Positions 11,177 to 20,445 of a stretch of 64,000 nucleotides of DNA are shown here, piece by piece (the first letter of the stretch is position 1; each line of letters begins with the position of its first letter). The stretch comes from Mucilaginibacter gracilis (GTDB taxonomy: Bacteria > Bacteroidota > Bacteroidia > Sphingobacteriales > Sphingobacteriaceae), in NCBI RefSeq assembly GCF_003633615.1, contig NZ_RBKU01000001.1, forward strand, positions 868,001-932,000, written 5' to 3'. The translations under genes were made by a program, and so were the position numbers. The notes below the pieces were generated by a model. The model was not told where the DNA came from. It saw only the letters and a list, made by a program, of their open reading frames with translations, and searched no databases.

Positions 11177-11936
11177 CGAAGATGAGCTGCCTATGGCAGA
11201 CCTCGAAAAGATCGGGCTGGCCAGGGGAGGCCGCCTGTTACTGGAAACTGAAGACCTGCAAGCATTGGTATCGGGCAGGAGAACCAATATGCTGCGATTG
11301 AAAAGCCTTTCCGGCGATGGACTGCAAATCCCTGAACTGGATGCCAAACTCTCCTTAAAACCCAATGAAAGCGGTAACCTTGATCTGCTGGTGCATCCCA
11401 TTTACCGGGAACCTCAATTCCCGGATTTTTTGACGGATACGGAGGCCGAAGAACTTGAAAGAGGCCAGGCAGTGAGTATCTGGAAACTGGTCAAGGACGA
11501 AAATAACCAGACCAGGGATATACTGATCGAGTTTGACCAGGAGACCAAAGAATTTATCATCACCGACACCGAGAAAATCCTGATACCTGACCTGGTTAAC
11601 AATGAGTACTTAACCCCTGAGCAAAAAGAGCGGTACCGTAAAGGCAAGGAAGTTGAAATATCAGATGGTACAAAACTTCAATTTTCCGGTACGGAAAGGC
11701 AAGGTGTCCGCTCTAACCGGTTGGCATTAGTCGCCTCGATCATTGTTGACGGCGGTGTGTCTTATATGCTTTACCAAGGGTTGAATGCGCTGTTTGGCAA
11801 GAAACGTGACGAAAAGGAATCTGAGCAGTTCAGCGTAGGGTATGAGCAGGCCTTGCGGGATATGGAGGCTAACAAAAATGCACTGGCGCAATACGAAAGC
11901 AATAGCCGCGATAACTTACGGAAGTTCAGCCGCTGA
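11157..11936 (+). CDS. DUF4099/DUF3945-like ICE protein
   Basis: A 259-residue protein. The opening LPMADLEKIGLARGG...LLSGRRT-like segment, the LTDTEAEELERGQAV segment, and LTPEQKERYRKGKEVEISDGT near residue 165 are the repeated building blocks I associate with the Bacteroidetes mobile-element families DUF4099 and DUF3945. A hydrophobic stretch at about 185-200 (LALVASIIVDGGVSYML) follows. The molecular function is unknown. It overlaps its upstream neighbour by 20 bases and shares one base with the next gene (TGATG), so it is translationally coupled on both sides. Confidence 0.75.
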   Translation: MIQQIFNEDELPMADLEKIGLARGGRLLLETEDLQALVSGRRTNMLRLKSLSGDGLQIPELDAKLSLKPNESGNLDLLVHPIYREPQFPDFLTDTEAEELERGQAVSIWKLVKDENNQTRDILIEFDQETKEFIITDTEKILIPDLVNNEYLTPEQKERYRKGKEVEISDGTKLQFSGTERQGVRSNRLALVASIIVDGGVSYMLYQGLNALFGKKRDEKESEQFSVGYEQALRDMEANKNALAQYESNSRDNLRKFSR

Positions 11937-12562
11937 TGCACCCTTATTTTACCAGGCTCGGTATTTCGGCTGAAATACAGTCGTTCTTTCAAGAATCCTG
12001 TAGGGTCGATGCCAGAGGTAACCTGCTGTTCTCTTATGGCGATGGCACTGAAACATACGGCCTTGCTTTCCATCGTGTTCCGGCCTCAGGCGGTATATGG
12101 TTAGCGGGAAACAGCGATTACAATTTGATCAGGCAGGTTTTTGTCTGCCGCTCGGCGATGGATGCCATAGCCTTCCTCAGCCTTAACTACAAGGCATTTC
12201 CTGATTTTGATCAATTGTTTTTCGTGGCTACAGGTTTACGTCCCTGCCGGGCGCAACTCGATTGGATCGTTGCCAACTTTCCACACCGCAATATCGGCCT
12301 GTTGTTCGGCAATGATCTGTTGGACAAGATCACCGACCTGAAAGTAGCGGCAGGATTGCACAGCTTATTCTTATCTGTTACCCTTGCTGGTGACACAGTA
12401 AACGTTAGGTTCCTCTACCGCGATTACAGTTTTACAGCCGATAAATTCTCTTTAAATCAATTTGAAAAACAGTCCGGCCAGCGTTTTCGCCGCCGGACTT
12501 TTAAACCCAGGCGCGCCGTTTCCTGGGCAAATCAATTATTTCAAAAACTTGCTAAAAAATAA
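11936..12562 (+). CDS. Degenerate TOPRIM-like protein
   Basis: A 208-residue protein. The segment QVFVCRSAMDAIAFLSL at about residues 64-80 resembles the core strand-helix of TOPRIM domains, where a glutamate normally follows the first strand; here an arginine stands in that place while the downstream Asp remains. A second strand, RNIGLLFGNDLLDKI, corresponds to the position of the DxD motif but keeps only one Asp. The C-terminus is strongly basic. TOPRIM proteins next to DUF3945-type genes are common in Bacteroidetes ICEs, as primase-like factors. The fold call is inference and catalysis looks unlikely. Starts on the overlapping TGATG. Confidence 0.55.
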   Translation: MHPYFTRLGISAEIQSFFQESCRVDARGNLLFSYGDGTETYGLAFHRVPASGGIWLAGNSDYNLIRQVFVCRSAMDAIAFLSLNYKAFPDFDQLFFVATGLRPCRAQLDWIVANFPHRNIGLLFGNDLLDKITDLKVAAGLHSLFLSVTLAGDTVNVRFLYRDYSFTADKFSLNQFEKQSGQRFRRRTFKPRRAVSWANQLFQKLAKK

Positions 12563-12568
12563 AAAGTC

Positions 12569-13021
12569 ATGGAAACATTAACATTCCGGCCACATCCGTT
12601 TTATGCATTAGCTAAAACTGCGCCTGTCCTGGTGATTGCTGCATTGGTTAGCATATTGGGCTATTATATACATCCGTTGTTCATCTTACCAGGTATTGGG
12701 ACTTGCTTATATGGATGGTACAGGTACTTCTATATTTGTGCGATTAAATACGTATTGGATGCCCATGCGCTGCAAACAAGTTGTGGTTTATTCAGTAAGC
12801 GGATTGATAGCTTAGCGTTGTTCCGTGTCAAGGATTATGTGATTACCCAATCGCTTCTGATGCGTATTGCAGGATTAATGAATATGACGTTGATCAGTAC
12901 GGATGTGACCAATAATACGCTTACGATGTACGGCATAGCCTATCATCCGGAATTGGTTGATCAGCTTGGCGAGGCGGTACGGGCCGCAAGGCAAAACAAT
13001 AAAATTTTAGAATTGGGCTAA
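12569..13021 (+). CDS. Membrane protein with bacterial PH domain
   Basis: A 150-residue protein with two adjacent membrane segments (about residues 16-32 and 36-53), then a PH-like domain (YVLDAHALQTSCGLFSKRIDSLALFRVKDYVITQSLLMRIAGLMN...), the YdbT-like pattern in which a conserved IDSLxLxRVKD strand precedes the second half. Function unknown. It is the last backbone gene before the cargo island. The last ~75 bases of the gene and the following ~35 bases are present again at 23386-23497 as an imperfect copy, marking the left edge of the cargo. Confidence 0.75.
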   Translation: METLTFRPHPFYALAKTAPVLVIAALVSILGYYIHPLFILPGIGTCLYGWYRYFYICAIKYVLDAHALQTSCGLFSKRIDSLALFRVKDYVITQSLLMRIAGLMNMTLISTDVTNNTLTMYGIAYHPELVDQLGEAVRAARQNNKILELG

Positions 13022-13056
13022 GGACGGTTATGATCTGCGGCGTTGTATCTGCATAT
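12944..13056 (+). repeat. Left copy of ~112-bp imperfect direct repeat bounding the cargo island
   Basis: This stretch (3' end of the PH-domain gene plus ~35 bases) matches 23386-23497 in the same orientation with about a dozen substitutions and one single-base length difference. The shared core GGCAAAACAATAAAATTTTA is identical in both copies. The offset is 10441-10442 bases. Confidence 0.85.
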
Positions 13057-13411
13057 ATGGCTGACGAAGATTTAAATCTTTGCAAAAAAAGTATCAGAGA
13101 GCACCTCGCGTTTAAATTTCAGCGCTTTTCCGATTATTCATGTGGGTTGGAGTTTACCTGCAGGGGGCTAATTGTACTTCTCTTCGCGAACCTGATACTG
13201 GTGGTGTTTTCCATCGATAATGTTCAGTTATCCTTTGTTGATATCACCCTCGCTAATAGCCGAATATAAATTATTGAAAATGGTCATGCTCTACGGCTAG
13301 TTTAAACGTTTTGACAATGGCATGTGGTAAGTTTCAATTCTAGATCTTTCGACATATCGTAAAGGTAGAATATCGGATTTTTAAAATAATTTTAACTATC
13401 AAATTCTCAGC
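13057..13411. other. Non-coding junction at left edge of cargo
   Basis: About 355 bases between the repeat and the Mrr-like gene. An open frame at 13030-13269 starts inside the repeat and shows no recognisable pattern; it is probably chance. No tRNA, hairpin terminator or perfect Bacteroidetes promoter is seen. The promoter for the Mrr-like gene should lie here. Confidence 0.4.
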
Positions 13412-14386
13412 ATGGGCGCAATTGTATGTACAGTCAAGAATTTCTTGGATACCATTATCGATATTGTCGGCATCAAATCGGGTATCCTGCTGTCCCGAAT
13501 GACAGTGATCGATATCCTAAAAGGCCGCGATCCCGATTTTGATTTGCTGGAGGAGGAATTTGACCAGGGTATACGTATCAGGAGTGAAACCTATGAGGAT
13601 CATATTCGCTATGTACGGGTCAAGATCGGAAACCTGAAACCGGAAATGCAGCATCCTTTTCTTTGGGCTGACCGGCTAGTGGAGCTGGATAGAGAAGGCC
13701 ATCAGGCCTTCCCGGTATTAAAAGCTTTTTCTGAATCTACTCGCAAATATCCGGGGCAAAAGATTGACCCTAACGATATCATCCGTGACATTCTGGAAAT
13801 GCTCCCTGGTACGCCGTTAGAACTCGTTATTGGGGTAATACAAATATGGGTAGACCATCAACAGCAAAGTCATCATATATCCCGGCCGGAAGAAGAAGAA
13901 TGGGACGGCGGTACCCCACTGGAACAGCTGTTTAATTGTGAAATTAAATCAGCAGAAAATTTCATGGATCAAAAATTCCTTGATTATATCGCTGCAAACG
14001 CCGACGAGTTGCAAAAGATGCATTGGCGAAATTTTGAACGATTCTGCGCTGAATTCTTTAACCGGCTAGGTTATCAAATTCAACTTGGTCCAGGAGGAAG
14101 TGACGGCGGTATTGATATTCGCGCGTTTGATCCCAACGATAATAGCAAACCCTTGATTATTATCCAATGCAAGCGTTATAAAGAAGGCCACCAAGTAGGA
14201 ATTGAAACGGTAAAAGCATTTTATACCGATGTGGAATTTGAGCAGGCACAACTGGGGATGATCGTTACGACCTCTGAGATCGCACCCGGTGGTAAAAAAG
14301 TATGCGAAGCCCGGAAGTACCCGCTTACCTTCGCTGAACTGGAAGAAGTTAAACAATGGGCAAAAACGATGAGCAAAAATGCCTGA
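13412..14386 (+). CDS. Mrr-like restriction endonuclease-domain protein
   Basis: A 324-residue protein. Residues about 205-320 form an Mrr_cat-type nuclease: FERFCAEFFNRLGYQ helix, then GPGGSDGGIDIRA with Asp235, and IIIQCKRY with Gln252 and Lys254, matching the D-x(n)-QxK catalytic pattern of Mrr enzymes, which cut modified DNA. The N-terminal ~200 residues are of unknown family and may sense or recognise. It opens the cargo island and is convergent with the giant NTPase gene, 10 bases away. A role in restricting incoming modified DNA is inferred. Confidence 0.85.
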   Translation: MGAIVCTVKNFLDTIIDIVGIKSGILLSRMTVIDILKGRDPDFDLLEEEFDQGIRIRSETYEDHIRYVRVKIGNLKPEMQHPFLWADRLVELDREGHQAFPVLKAFSESTRKYPGQKIDPNDIIRDILEMLPGTPLELVIGVIQIWVDHQQQSHHISRPEEEEWDGGTPLEQLFNCEIKSAENFMDQKFLDYIAANADELQKMHWRNFERFCAEFFNRLGYQIQLGPGGSDGGIDIRAFDPNDNSKPLIIIQCKRYKEGHQVGIETVKAFYTDVEFEQAQLGMIVTTSEIAPGGKKVCEARKYPLTFAELEEVKQWAKTMSKNA

Positions 14387-14396
14387 TCGGCGCGCA

Positions 14397-17300
14397 TCAT
14401 TTTCTCCAGGTATTAATTACAATATGGTCCTTTATCGGTTTAATGCTGGAAACATAATCACTGCTATCCAAGAAATTAGCCAGCGCCCAGTTCTCCGGTG
14501 TACCGGGCAGCGAGGGTTGTTTTCCTCTTTCCGTGATTTTTGCATAATTTCCATGCAATGCGTTTAGCAGCGTAGTCAACTGGGCGTTATCTATCGATTG
14601 CAAATGCTGATTTAAGAGTTCTACTTTGATCTTCGTATTGTTATTAAATGATATGAGTTTAACTAACAAAGGATAAGCTAATGGCAGCATTCTTTGCTTA
14701 TATACCACGGTGGTGATGAGTTCTCCTAATCTATTGCTGTTAATAAGGTCCACATTCATGTCCGTAAGCAACATTTTCTTTTGCGCGCCGGTCAATACCT
14801 GCGAAGCATAGAGCAAACGATAATCGCTTTCGTCGAAAGAGATTTGGGCCTTCAGCTTCTTGTAATTCACAAAGTCATTCTCTACTAAATGCACATTTTT
14901 TCCGTCAAAGTGTGTTTTTAAGGTCTGGTAGTTAGCCAGCGTCATATTGACCTTCTTCACCTGAAGTAAAATATTGACTTTGGAGGCGGACACTTTTTCC
15001 ATGTTCAATGAGTTCCAGGTCCATGGTATGCCTGCGATAAGTTTAGCGTAAGCGGAATCACTCAGCCTGTCTTCGGTAAGGATGGCGACAGCTATCTGTT
15101 CATTAGTTGGTGCATCAGTACCAATGGTAAGCATGCGTTTGCTAGCAAGTGCGCCGTAGACGGATGGGGTGTCGAGGTATTCCAGCAAGGTGCCATCCAG
15201 CGAACTGGTTTCCAGAAAACGTAGGCTCACGTTCTTCCAGGTAGGCAGGACACGTACGTGCTCCAATAGGGCACCCCATAACGATGGGTCCACACTGGTA
15301 AGTGTGCTAACTGAAGTTTCAATCTTCTCGATTAACGAGATCTTGTCGTCGGGCTCTATGTCATTATTATTCAGCAATTCCAGATAAAATTGTTCAGCTT
15401 CCAGCGTATTATCCGGCAGACTGAATAGCACCATGCCGAGATACTCATTGATATTAGCCCCGATATAATTGTTCAAGAGTTCACAGCCAGAATTGCGTAT
15501 GGCCGAATAATTGGCCTTTACTAAATCATACGTTTTTGATTGGTCTGCATAATGGCTGATGATTGTTTGGATCATCGTTTCATTGATTTCATAATAAGAT
15601 TGTTGATAAATATGATCGAACAATTCTTTTCTTGATGCTATAAACTCTAGGTCGCGGAACTTAATGGACAGTTCTTTCAGCATTTTTTTGATTTGCCCAT
15701 CATCTTCAATTGTGGGGAACAACGTAAGGAATTGACTATGGTCTTGAATGCTTTTCTTTAACCGTCCGGATTTGTTTAATTCCTTAAGGTCACTCGTGTC
15801 AGCGAACTTCACGATCAGTTTTAGATAGTCGTCAAGTCTTTCTTTAGTAAAATTAGAGGTCGTGTTCAGTTCATCCCAGATATCCGGCCACTGTTTGCAC
15901 AATGCCTTAAAAAATACGCCGGTCAGTTTGCCTATGCGCAGGTAATCATCAATAAATTTCAATGAAACGGGCTGTTTATCACTAAGCTGCTTTACAACAG
16001 TTAGTAATTCCGTCTTGTAAGTGAGGTTGTTTTCTGCCAAAAAATCTACAAACTGGTAGTTCAAAACCTCACGCTGGCGAAATTCGCTCGGCTGTAGTTT
16101 TTTAATTAATTGATCGATTTTAACCAAGTCATAATCGGCAGGCAAACGTAAATGATTTTTGACGCTAAATACAAATTCCATATCGGTCCGCGTGATGGTG
16201 CCCTCATAAAAATGCGATATATAGGATTGATAAGTTTCATCAATATAACCGTGGCGCAACAAGTAGATCAATATGCGCTCTTTCTCCAATTCCGGCAATA
16301 TAGCTGCCTCGGGATTTCGCTCAATAATGTCAGCCAATTTCAAGTGTTCCAGGTTAGCGATTTCCTCTTGCCATTTGCCGATCTGCTGTTTTAATTTTTC
16401 AGTTTCCTGGTTGAATTTTAAAGACACTTGTTTTATTCGGTCCTGATAACTGCGTTTTGGATCGATTGTATTTTCAACTGTTTTAAAGGATAGGTTGGAA
16501 TTTCGCCAGCCACCATATTGTACGGTGATCGTCTTGATATTGTTCTCTTTGGTTAGCGCATCGAAGACACTGTCCTCATTCAGTTGCGCGATCGTATAGC
16601 TGTTTCCCCCCAGATCGAAACGGTACGAGTCTGGTAGTGCTTTGATTAAGGCATATAAGTATACGCTGCGCAGCTCATTCAGATCTAACAGGTGAATGCC
16701 TTCTAATTCAGTGATCGTGGTACGGGCGTTTGCGATTTGTTCATTAATGGTTATAATCATACCATTAACTATCTCCCGTTTATTATCAAAACTCCCGTAA
16801 ATCAGTCCCTTATTGACGTTCAAATTCGCGAAATCTGTGGGATAGAAATTTTTATAAAGGATCATGCTGAAAAGCTTCTCCTCGGTAAGGTTCAATTTTA
16901 ATTTATTTTTATAAATGATATATTCATTGAATACATTTTTAAGCTGTCGCATGTCTTCAATGAAAAAAGTAACATTCATCAAAAAATTATCGGTCAGCTT
17001 GCCTTGTGCTTTGGCAAACTGGAACTTCTTTAACAAAAGCTCACCGGAGTTGGAGGAATTGATCACCGGTATGACCGGTATAAAAAAATCGAAAAATTTA
17101 GTTCGCTCATCATTGATAAATACATCATCTTTTAAGGCGTAAACGAAAGTCACTTTATGATTGATCTGACTTGAATTGTTGATGATGTTGTTAAGCTCCC
17201 GCAATTTAGAGAATAGCTTCTCCGGATCTTCGAAACGGTCCAGATCCTCCAGGGCTATCACATTATAACCTGTTTTTTCGAAAAAATACAAAATCTCGTC

Positions 17301-18038
17301 CAAGTGTTTGTTGAGAATCGATGCATCGACATCGCCTGCCAATTCAATCTCGCCACTAGTCAAGTTCAGTTTATGGAAACGGGCACTGTTGTAATTGCGT
17401 AACAAATTTTTTAAAATCAACGCTACGCCAGTCAGAAAAATGCTTCCGGATAAGTAAACTAGCAGGTCATTGTTTTTTAACTTAAATGCAGGCCACCAGG
17501 AAATCCGATCGAAGAAAGTCGGTTTAAAAAGAAAGATTCCGGCTATTACACAAAATAGCAACCAAATCGCCTGAAATAACAAATAGCCATTTTTTGTGGC
17601 TTTGATTCGTTTAAAGCGTGAGTCCGGCATTTGCTGGCCACTTACCCGGTAAAAGATCTGTTGAAGAATGCTGATCTCAATCCGCTTCCGGTCTTGTTCA
17701 TCGTCCGCAGAAATCTCATCAAAGGAGGCCAGTGATATATTTAGGTATTTATACTCGGGGTGTTTAAGCTCAAATGTTTTCAAGATGCTACTCTTGCCTG
17801 AGCCATAAGGTCCGGTTAGTGCTAAATTTCGAATATTAGGATTGTCCAACGCCCAAGAGAGGGTTTTGGCATATACGAGGTCCTCATCAGCATTCCCAAC
17901 AGGTGTAAGGTCCTCAAATGAATTAGGATTGGGCAAAAAAGCATTCCCGGTAAATCTTTCATTGAGGAGTTTTAAACCTTGAATAATATAGACTAGAATA
18001 GTACTAATGCATTTTTTTAAATATTTCTTTACTGACAT
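14397..18038 (-). CDS. YobI/KAP-like membrane P-loop NTPase (1213 residues)
   Basis: A very large NTPase. Walker A GPYGSGKS lies at residues 76-83 and Walker B VIALEDLDRF at 260-269, with a sensor-like strand KVTFVYALKDD at about 290. Two membrane helices (about 152-171 and 192-211) are inserted between Walker A and Walker B, the hallmark of KAP-type NTPases; the pattern fits the YobI-like branch. The remaining ~800 residues are helical and look like a repeat-type sensor region. KAP proteins include PifA, which excludes phage T7, so an anti-phage role is plausible but inferred. It is tail-to-tail with the Mrr-like nuclease (10-base gap) and has its own ~500-base upstream region. Confidence 0.8.
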   Translation of the reverse strand: MSVKKYLKKCISTILVYIIQGLKLLNERFTGNAFLPNPNSFEDLTPVGNADEDLVYAKTLSWALDNPNIRNLALTGPYGSGKSSILKTFELKHPEYKYLNISLASFDEISADDEQDRKRIEISILQQIFYRVSGQQMPDSRFKRIKATKNGYLLFQAIWLLFCVIAGIFLFKPTFFDRISWWPAFKLKNNDLLVYLSGSIFLTGVALILKNLLRNYNSARFHKLNLTSGEIELAGDVDASILNKHLDEILYFFEKTGYNVIALEDLDRFEDPEKLFSKLRELNNIINNSSQINHKVTFVYALKDDVFINDERTKFFDFFIPVIPVINSSNSGELLLKKFQFAKAQGKLTDNFLMNVTFFIEDMRQLKNVFNEYIIYKNKLKLNLTEEKLFSMILYKNFYPTDFANLNVNKGLIYGSFDNKREIVNGMIITINEQIANARTTITELEGIHLLDLNELRSVYLYALIKALPDSYRFDLGGNSYTIAQLNEDSVFDALTKENNIKTITVQYGGWRNSNLSFKTVENTIDPKRSYQDRIKQVSLKFNQETEKLKQQIGKWQEEIANLEHLKLADIIERNPEAAILPELEKERILIYLLRHGYIDETYQSYISHFYEGTITRTDMEFVFSVKNHLRLPADYDLVKIDQLIKKLQPSEFRQREVLNYQFVDFLAENNLTYKTELLTVVKQLSDKQPVSLKFIDDYLRIGKLTGVFFKALCKQWPDIWDELNTTSNFTKERLDDYLKLIVKFADTSDLKELNKSGRLKKSIQDHSQFLTLFPTIEDDGQIKKMLKELSIKFRDLEFIASRKELFDHIYQQSYYEINETMIQTIISHYADQSKTYDLVKANYSAIRNSGCELLNNYIGANINEYLGMVLFSLPDNTLEAEQFYLELLNNNDIEPDDKISLIEKIETSVSTLTSVDPSLWGALLEHVRVLPTWKNVSLRFLETSSLDGTLLEYLDTPSVYGALASKRMLTIGTDAPTNEQIAVAILTEDRLSDSAYAKLIAGIPWTWNSLNMEKVSASKVNILLQVKKVNMTLANYQTLKTHFDGKNVHLVENDFVNYKKLKAQISFDESDYRLLYASQVLTGAQKKMLLTDMNVDLINSNRLGELITTVVYKQRMLPLAYPLLVKLISFNNNTKIKVELLNQHLQSIDNAQLTTLLNALHGNYAKITERGKQPSLPGTPENWALANFLDSSDYVSSIKPIKDHIVINTWRK

Positions 18039-18536
18039 AAGGTTTCGGACAAATAAAACCCTAAGATACAGTATTTAACAGATGTAGCCATGTGCCAGCT
18101 TCACCCGCTATGATCAAATTTGCGATTTCATAGTTCATCTTTCCCGGTGGTTGACTTAGGTATCCATGATGCCGACGATGACTGGGTGCTGATTTTTCTA
18201 GCGTTCGTAAAACAGTCATCATGACTGTTTTAAAATATATGATAAAGCGCTTGAACAAGCTGAGTTGTATTTTCTCCTCAGCACTTTTCAATATTAACAA
18301 AATCGATAGGATGACTGAGTGCTTATAGTTAGTGGCATGAGTCCTACGCATCTTTTTGGTAACAATAAGTTTGATTTCATTTAGCGAATCATTCAGGATG
18401 CCCTAACGGATTTAGATTGTTTGGTAAATGACAGACCGCAGCAAGAGCCCCCGACACCGTTGCTGTAAAGCAAAATGAAAGCTCATAAAATAATTTATTA
18501 AACTTTGTTTTTTTTGAGTTATTTTACATTAATCTC
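18039..18536. other. Divergent intergenic region between NTPase and sce7726 genes
   Basis: About 500 bases between two divergently oriented genes. It holds a perfect 12-bp-arm palindrome at 18208-18232. A 96-codon frame on the - strand (18061-18351) has no recognisable pattern and is probably not a gene. A near-consensus promoter -7 element (AAACTTTG) lies about 25 bases before the sce7726 start. Confidence 0.45.
18208..18232. promoter_or_regulatory. Perfect palindrome, operator-like
   Basis: Two 12-base arms (TAAAACAGTCAT and its exact complement) around a single central C. The length and symmetry fit a dimeric regulator site. It lies in the shared upstream region of the giant NTPase and the sce7726 gene, about 170 bases from the first and 305 from the second. 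No terminator-like T run follows, so an operator is more likely than a terminator. Confidence 0.5.
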
Positions 18537-19310
18537 ATGGGAAAACGTAGTCAGCAGACGGTAATTGATTATAAGGCGGTTAAGGAAGTAGTCAAATGTT
18601 ATAATACATTGGATTACGGTCCGAAGTTACGGGAATTGCTTTTAATGGTCTATCCCGAAAATAATTTTAACAAATGCTGTAAGTTGGAATTGCATCGGAG
18701 ACTGAACGATTTGATCTTGCATAGCTATGATGGGGAACAAGTGCTCAAGTACGAACTCTTCAAGGAATTTTATAACAAAAACGTGGTTGCGGCTTATGAG
18801 ATCAAAGTAAAAAGCAGTCGAGTGGATTTTCTGACCATCAACGGATATACAACCAGTTTTGAAATTAAGTCCAACCTTGACAATCTGGATAAGTTGGTTA
18901 AGCAATCGATAGACTATTTATCGGCCTTCGAGCTCAATAACCTTGTGATTCATGAGCGCCACCTTAGAAAATGCCTTGACATGATACCCGCAAATTTTGG
19001 GATCATCACCGTGGACAAAGACCAGCACAGCTTTTACCGCAAACCGAAGTTCAATCAACACCTTAATCCAGCGGTTCAGTTGTCGCTGCTGACCAAAAAA
19101 GAACTGCTCCATTGTTTTGGTTCGGCAAATCAGGAAGATATTTTGATCAGTAATAATACCACGACGATCAACGACCTTTTTAAACTGGCGCTGAAAGATC
19201 GATATCGCAGCAGGTGGGAATTCATTGTCGAACACCGTAAAGATATCATGCCGATAGATATCCAGTTTTTCTTTAATAAGAATATCAAACCGGCACACAT
19301 TTACAGCTAA
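18537..19310 (+). CDS. sce7726-family putative nuclease
   Basis: A 257-residue protein. The core SRVDFLTINGYTTSFEIKSNLDNLDKL gives a PD-(D/E)xK nuclease motif: Asp97, Glu109 and Lys111, with an upstream acidic residue Glu88. This is the pattern I associate with the sce7726 family, named from a Sorangium locus where it sits beside sce7725. Here its 3' end overlaps by four bases with the end of the Beta-family gene on the opposite strand. DNA cleavage has been inferred, not shown, for this family. Likely a defence component. Confidence 0.75.
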   Translation: MGKRSQQTVIDYKAVKEVVKCYNTLDYGPKLRELLLMVYPENNFNKCCKLELHRRLNDLILHSYDGEQVLKYELFKEFYNKNVVAAYEIKVKSSRVDFLTINGYTTSFEIKSNLDNLDKLVKQSIDYLSAFELNNLVIHERHLRKCLDMIPANFGIITVDKDQHSFYRKPKFNQHLNPAVQLSLLTKKELLHCFGSANQEDILISNNTTTINDLFKLALKDRYRSRWEFIVEHRKDIMPIDIQFFFNKNIKPAHIYS

Positions 19311-20425
19311 AGCACGAAATAACCGTCCTGTATTTTTGTCCGGATGCAATGGAGATAATGTTCCATGGATATCCTTTTGAACTTAGCCTGGTTTTTACCG
19401 CTTTCTATTTTGTCCCAGATATTTTCGATCATTTTCCAGCCTTTGTTATCAGCAGAGAGATATTCCAGTTCATCGCTTTGCATGCGCGCGGCCGTATCTG
19501 ACCGCAATACAGCGGGAACGATGATGTTTTCGAAATCTGCCAGTTCACGCGCTTCCGAACCTTTATACCCATAAAAGTTATTTTGAACGGCGTCATAAAA
19601 GATAAAACCAGGACTGATACCGCCGCCGCCCTCGATCTTGTCTTTTTTGATACCCGCATAATCCGCAAAACAATCCGCACCCATGCGGTCATACTTATTC
19701 ATCAAACTGTTATCAATCACCTCGATCCTTTCGCCCTGTTCCAGTTCAAAATTCTTAATACTATTGTAAATGCAATTACGAAGGAGAACTACATGGCATT
19801 TGTCAAAGTCTTTTAAATAATCGATCATGAATTGGACAGTTGCCATATCGTCTTTGTCTGACAAACAATAATCTTCTAAGTCAACGATCAGAAAATCATC
19901 CCCTTGGGCTACGGAGCTAATCTGGTTCATGTCATTGGTAAAGGTCTTTTCCGAAGTTCTGAATGCAACTGTCGGAAATACCACCCGCAGATCAGCCTCC
20001 TGTAATTTAATTGAATTTGGCTCACCCGTTAACTGCGAATAGGTGCTGATAACCGGGATGATTTTATTGCGCAGGTAATTCAAACTGAGCAAATATTCTG
20101 TGCGTATCTTTCGCTGACCTACCACACCGCGTAAAAACTCCAGCACCTCTTTCTTCATGTTCCTGGACTGGTTTAAATGCACCGGAAGGTCTACAAAAAC
20201 TTTCTCGCTTCTAATGCTGTTTAAGGTTGGGATGTAAATTTCGTTGAAATGCTTGGGTTCACGGGCCTTCTTGGGCTTTCCGGGTTTAGGTTTCGGGGGC
20301 AAACGCTCGAATTCCTTGAAAATTTCTACATAAGGGAAAATATCGGGACCAAACTCAAACGAGGTTAGTACTTTCTTCTCTTCCTGGCGTAATCTGAAAA
20401 CTGGTATATAGGTTGGTATACTCAT
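19307..20425 (-). CDS. Beta-family protein (T4 beta-like, PF14350-type)
   Basis: A 372-residue soluble protein. The start YIPVFRLRQEEKKVL, the EIF segment, and the later GDDFLIVDLEDY and CHVVLLRN strands fit the Beta_protein family known from a T4 phage protein and from bacterial defence regions; sce7725-type proteins look similar at the N-terminus. Function unknown. It is the third gene of the hig operon, 20 bases after the HigA::ImmA stop, and is tail-to-tail with the sce7726 gene (overlap 19307-19310). The pairing of Beta-like and sce7726 proteins suggests joint action (inference). Confidence 0.7.
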   Translation of the reverse strand: MSIPTYIPVFRLRQEEKKVLTSFEFGPDIFPYVEIFKEFERLPPKPKPGKPKKAREPKHFNEIYIPTLNSIRSEKVFVDLPVHLNQSRNMKKEVLEFLRGVVGQRKIRTEYLLSLNYLRNKIIPVISTYSQLTGEPNSIKLQEADLRVVFPTVAFRTSEKTFTNDMNQISSVAQGDDFLIVDLEDYCLSDKDDMATVQFMIDYLKDFDKCHVVLLRNCIYNSIKNFELEQGERIEVIDNSLMNKYDRMGADCFADYAGIKKDKIEGGGGISPGFIFYDAVQNNFYGYKGSEARELADFENIIVPAVLRSDTAARMQSDELEYLSADNKGWKMIENIWDKIESGKNQAKFKRISMEHYLHCIRTKIQDGYFVL

Positions 20426-20445
20426 GGCTGGTTGAATTAAATAAA

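Noticed and set aside
13030..13269. 79-codon open frame after the PH-domain gene
   Set aside because: It starts inside the duplicated junction sequence and shows no family, signal peptide or start signal; probably chance.
14379..14567. Short + frame downstream of the Mrr-like gene
   Set aside because: It is the antisense of the 3' end of the giant NTPase gene.
18061..18351. 96-codon frame on the - strand
   Set aside because: It runs across the palindrome between two divergent genes and has no recognisable pattern.
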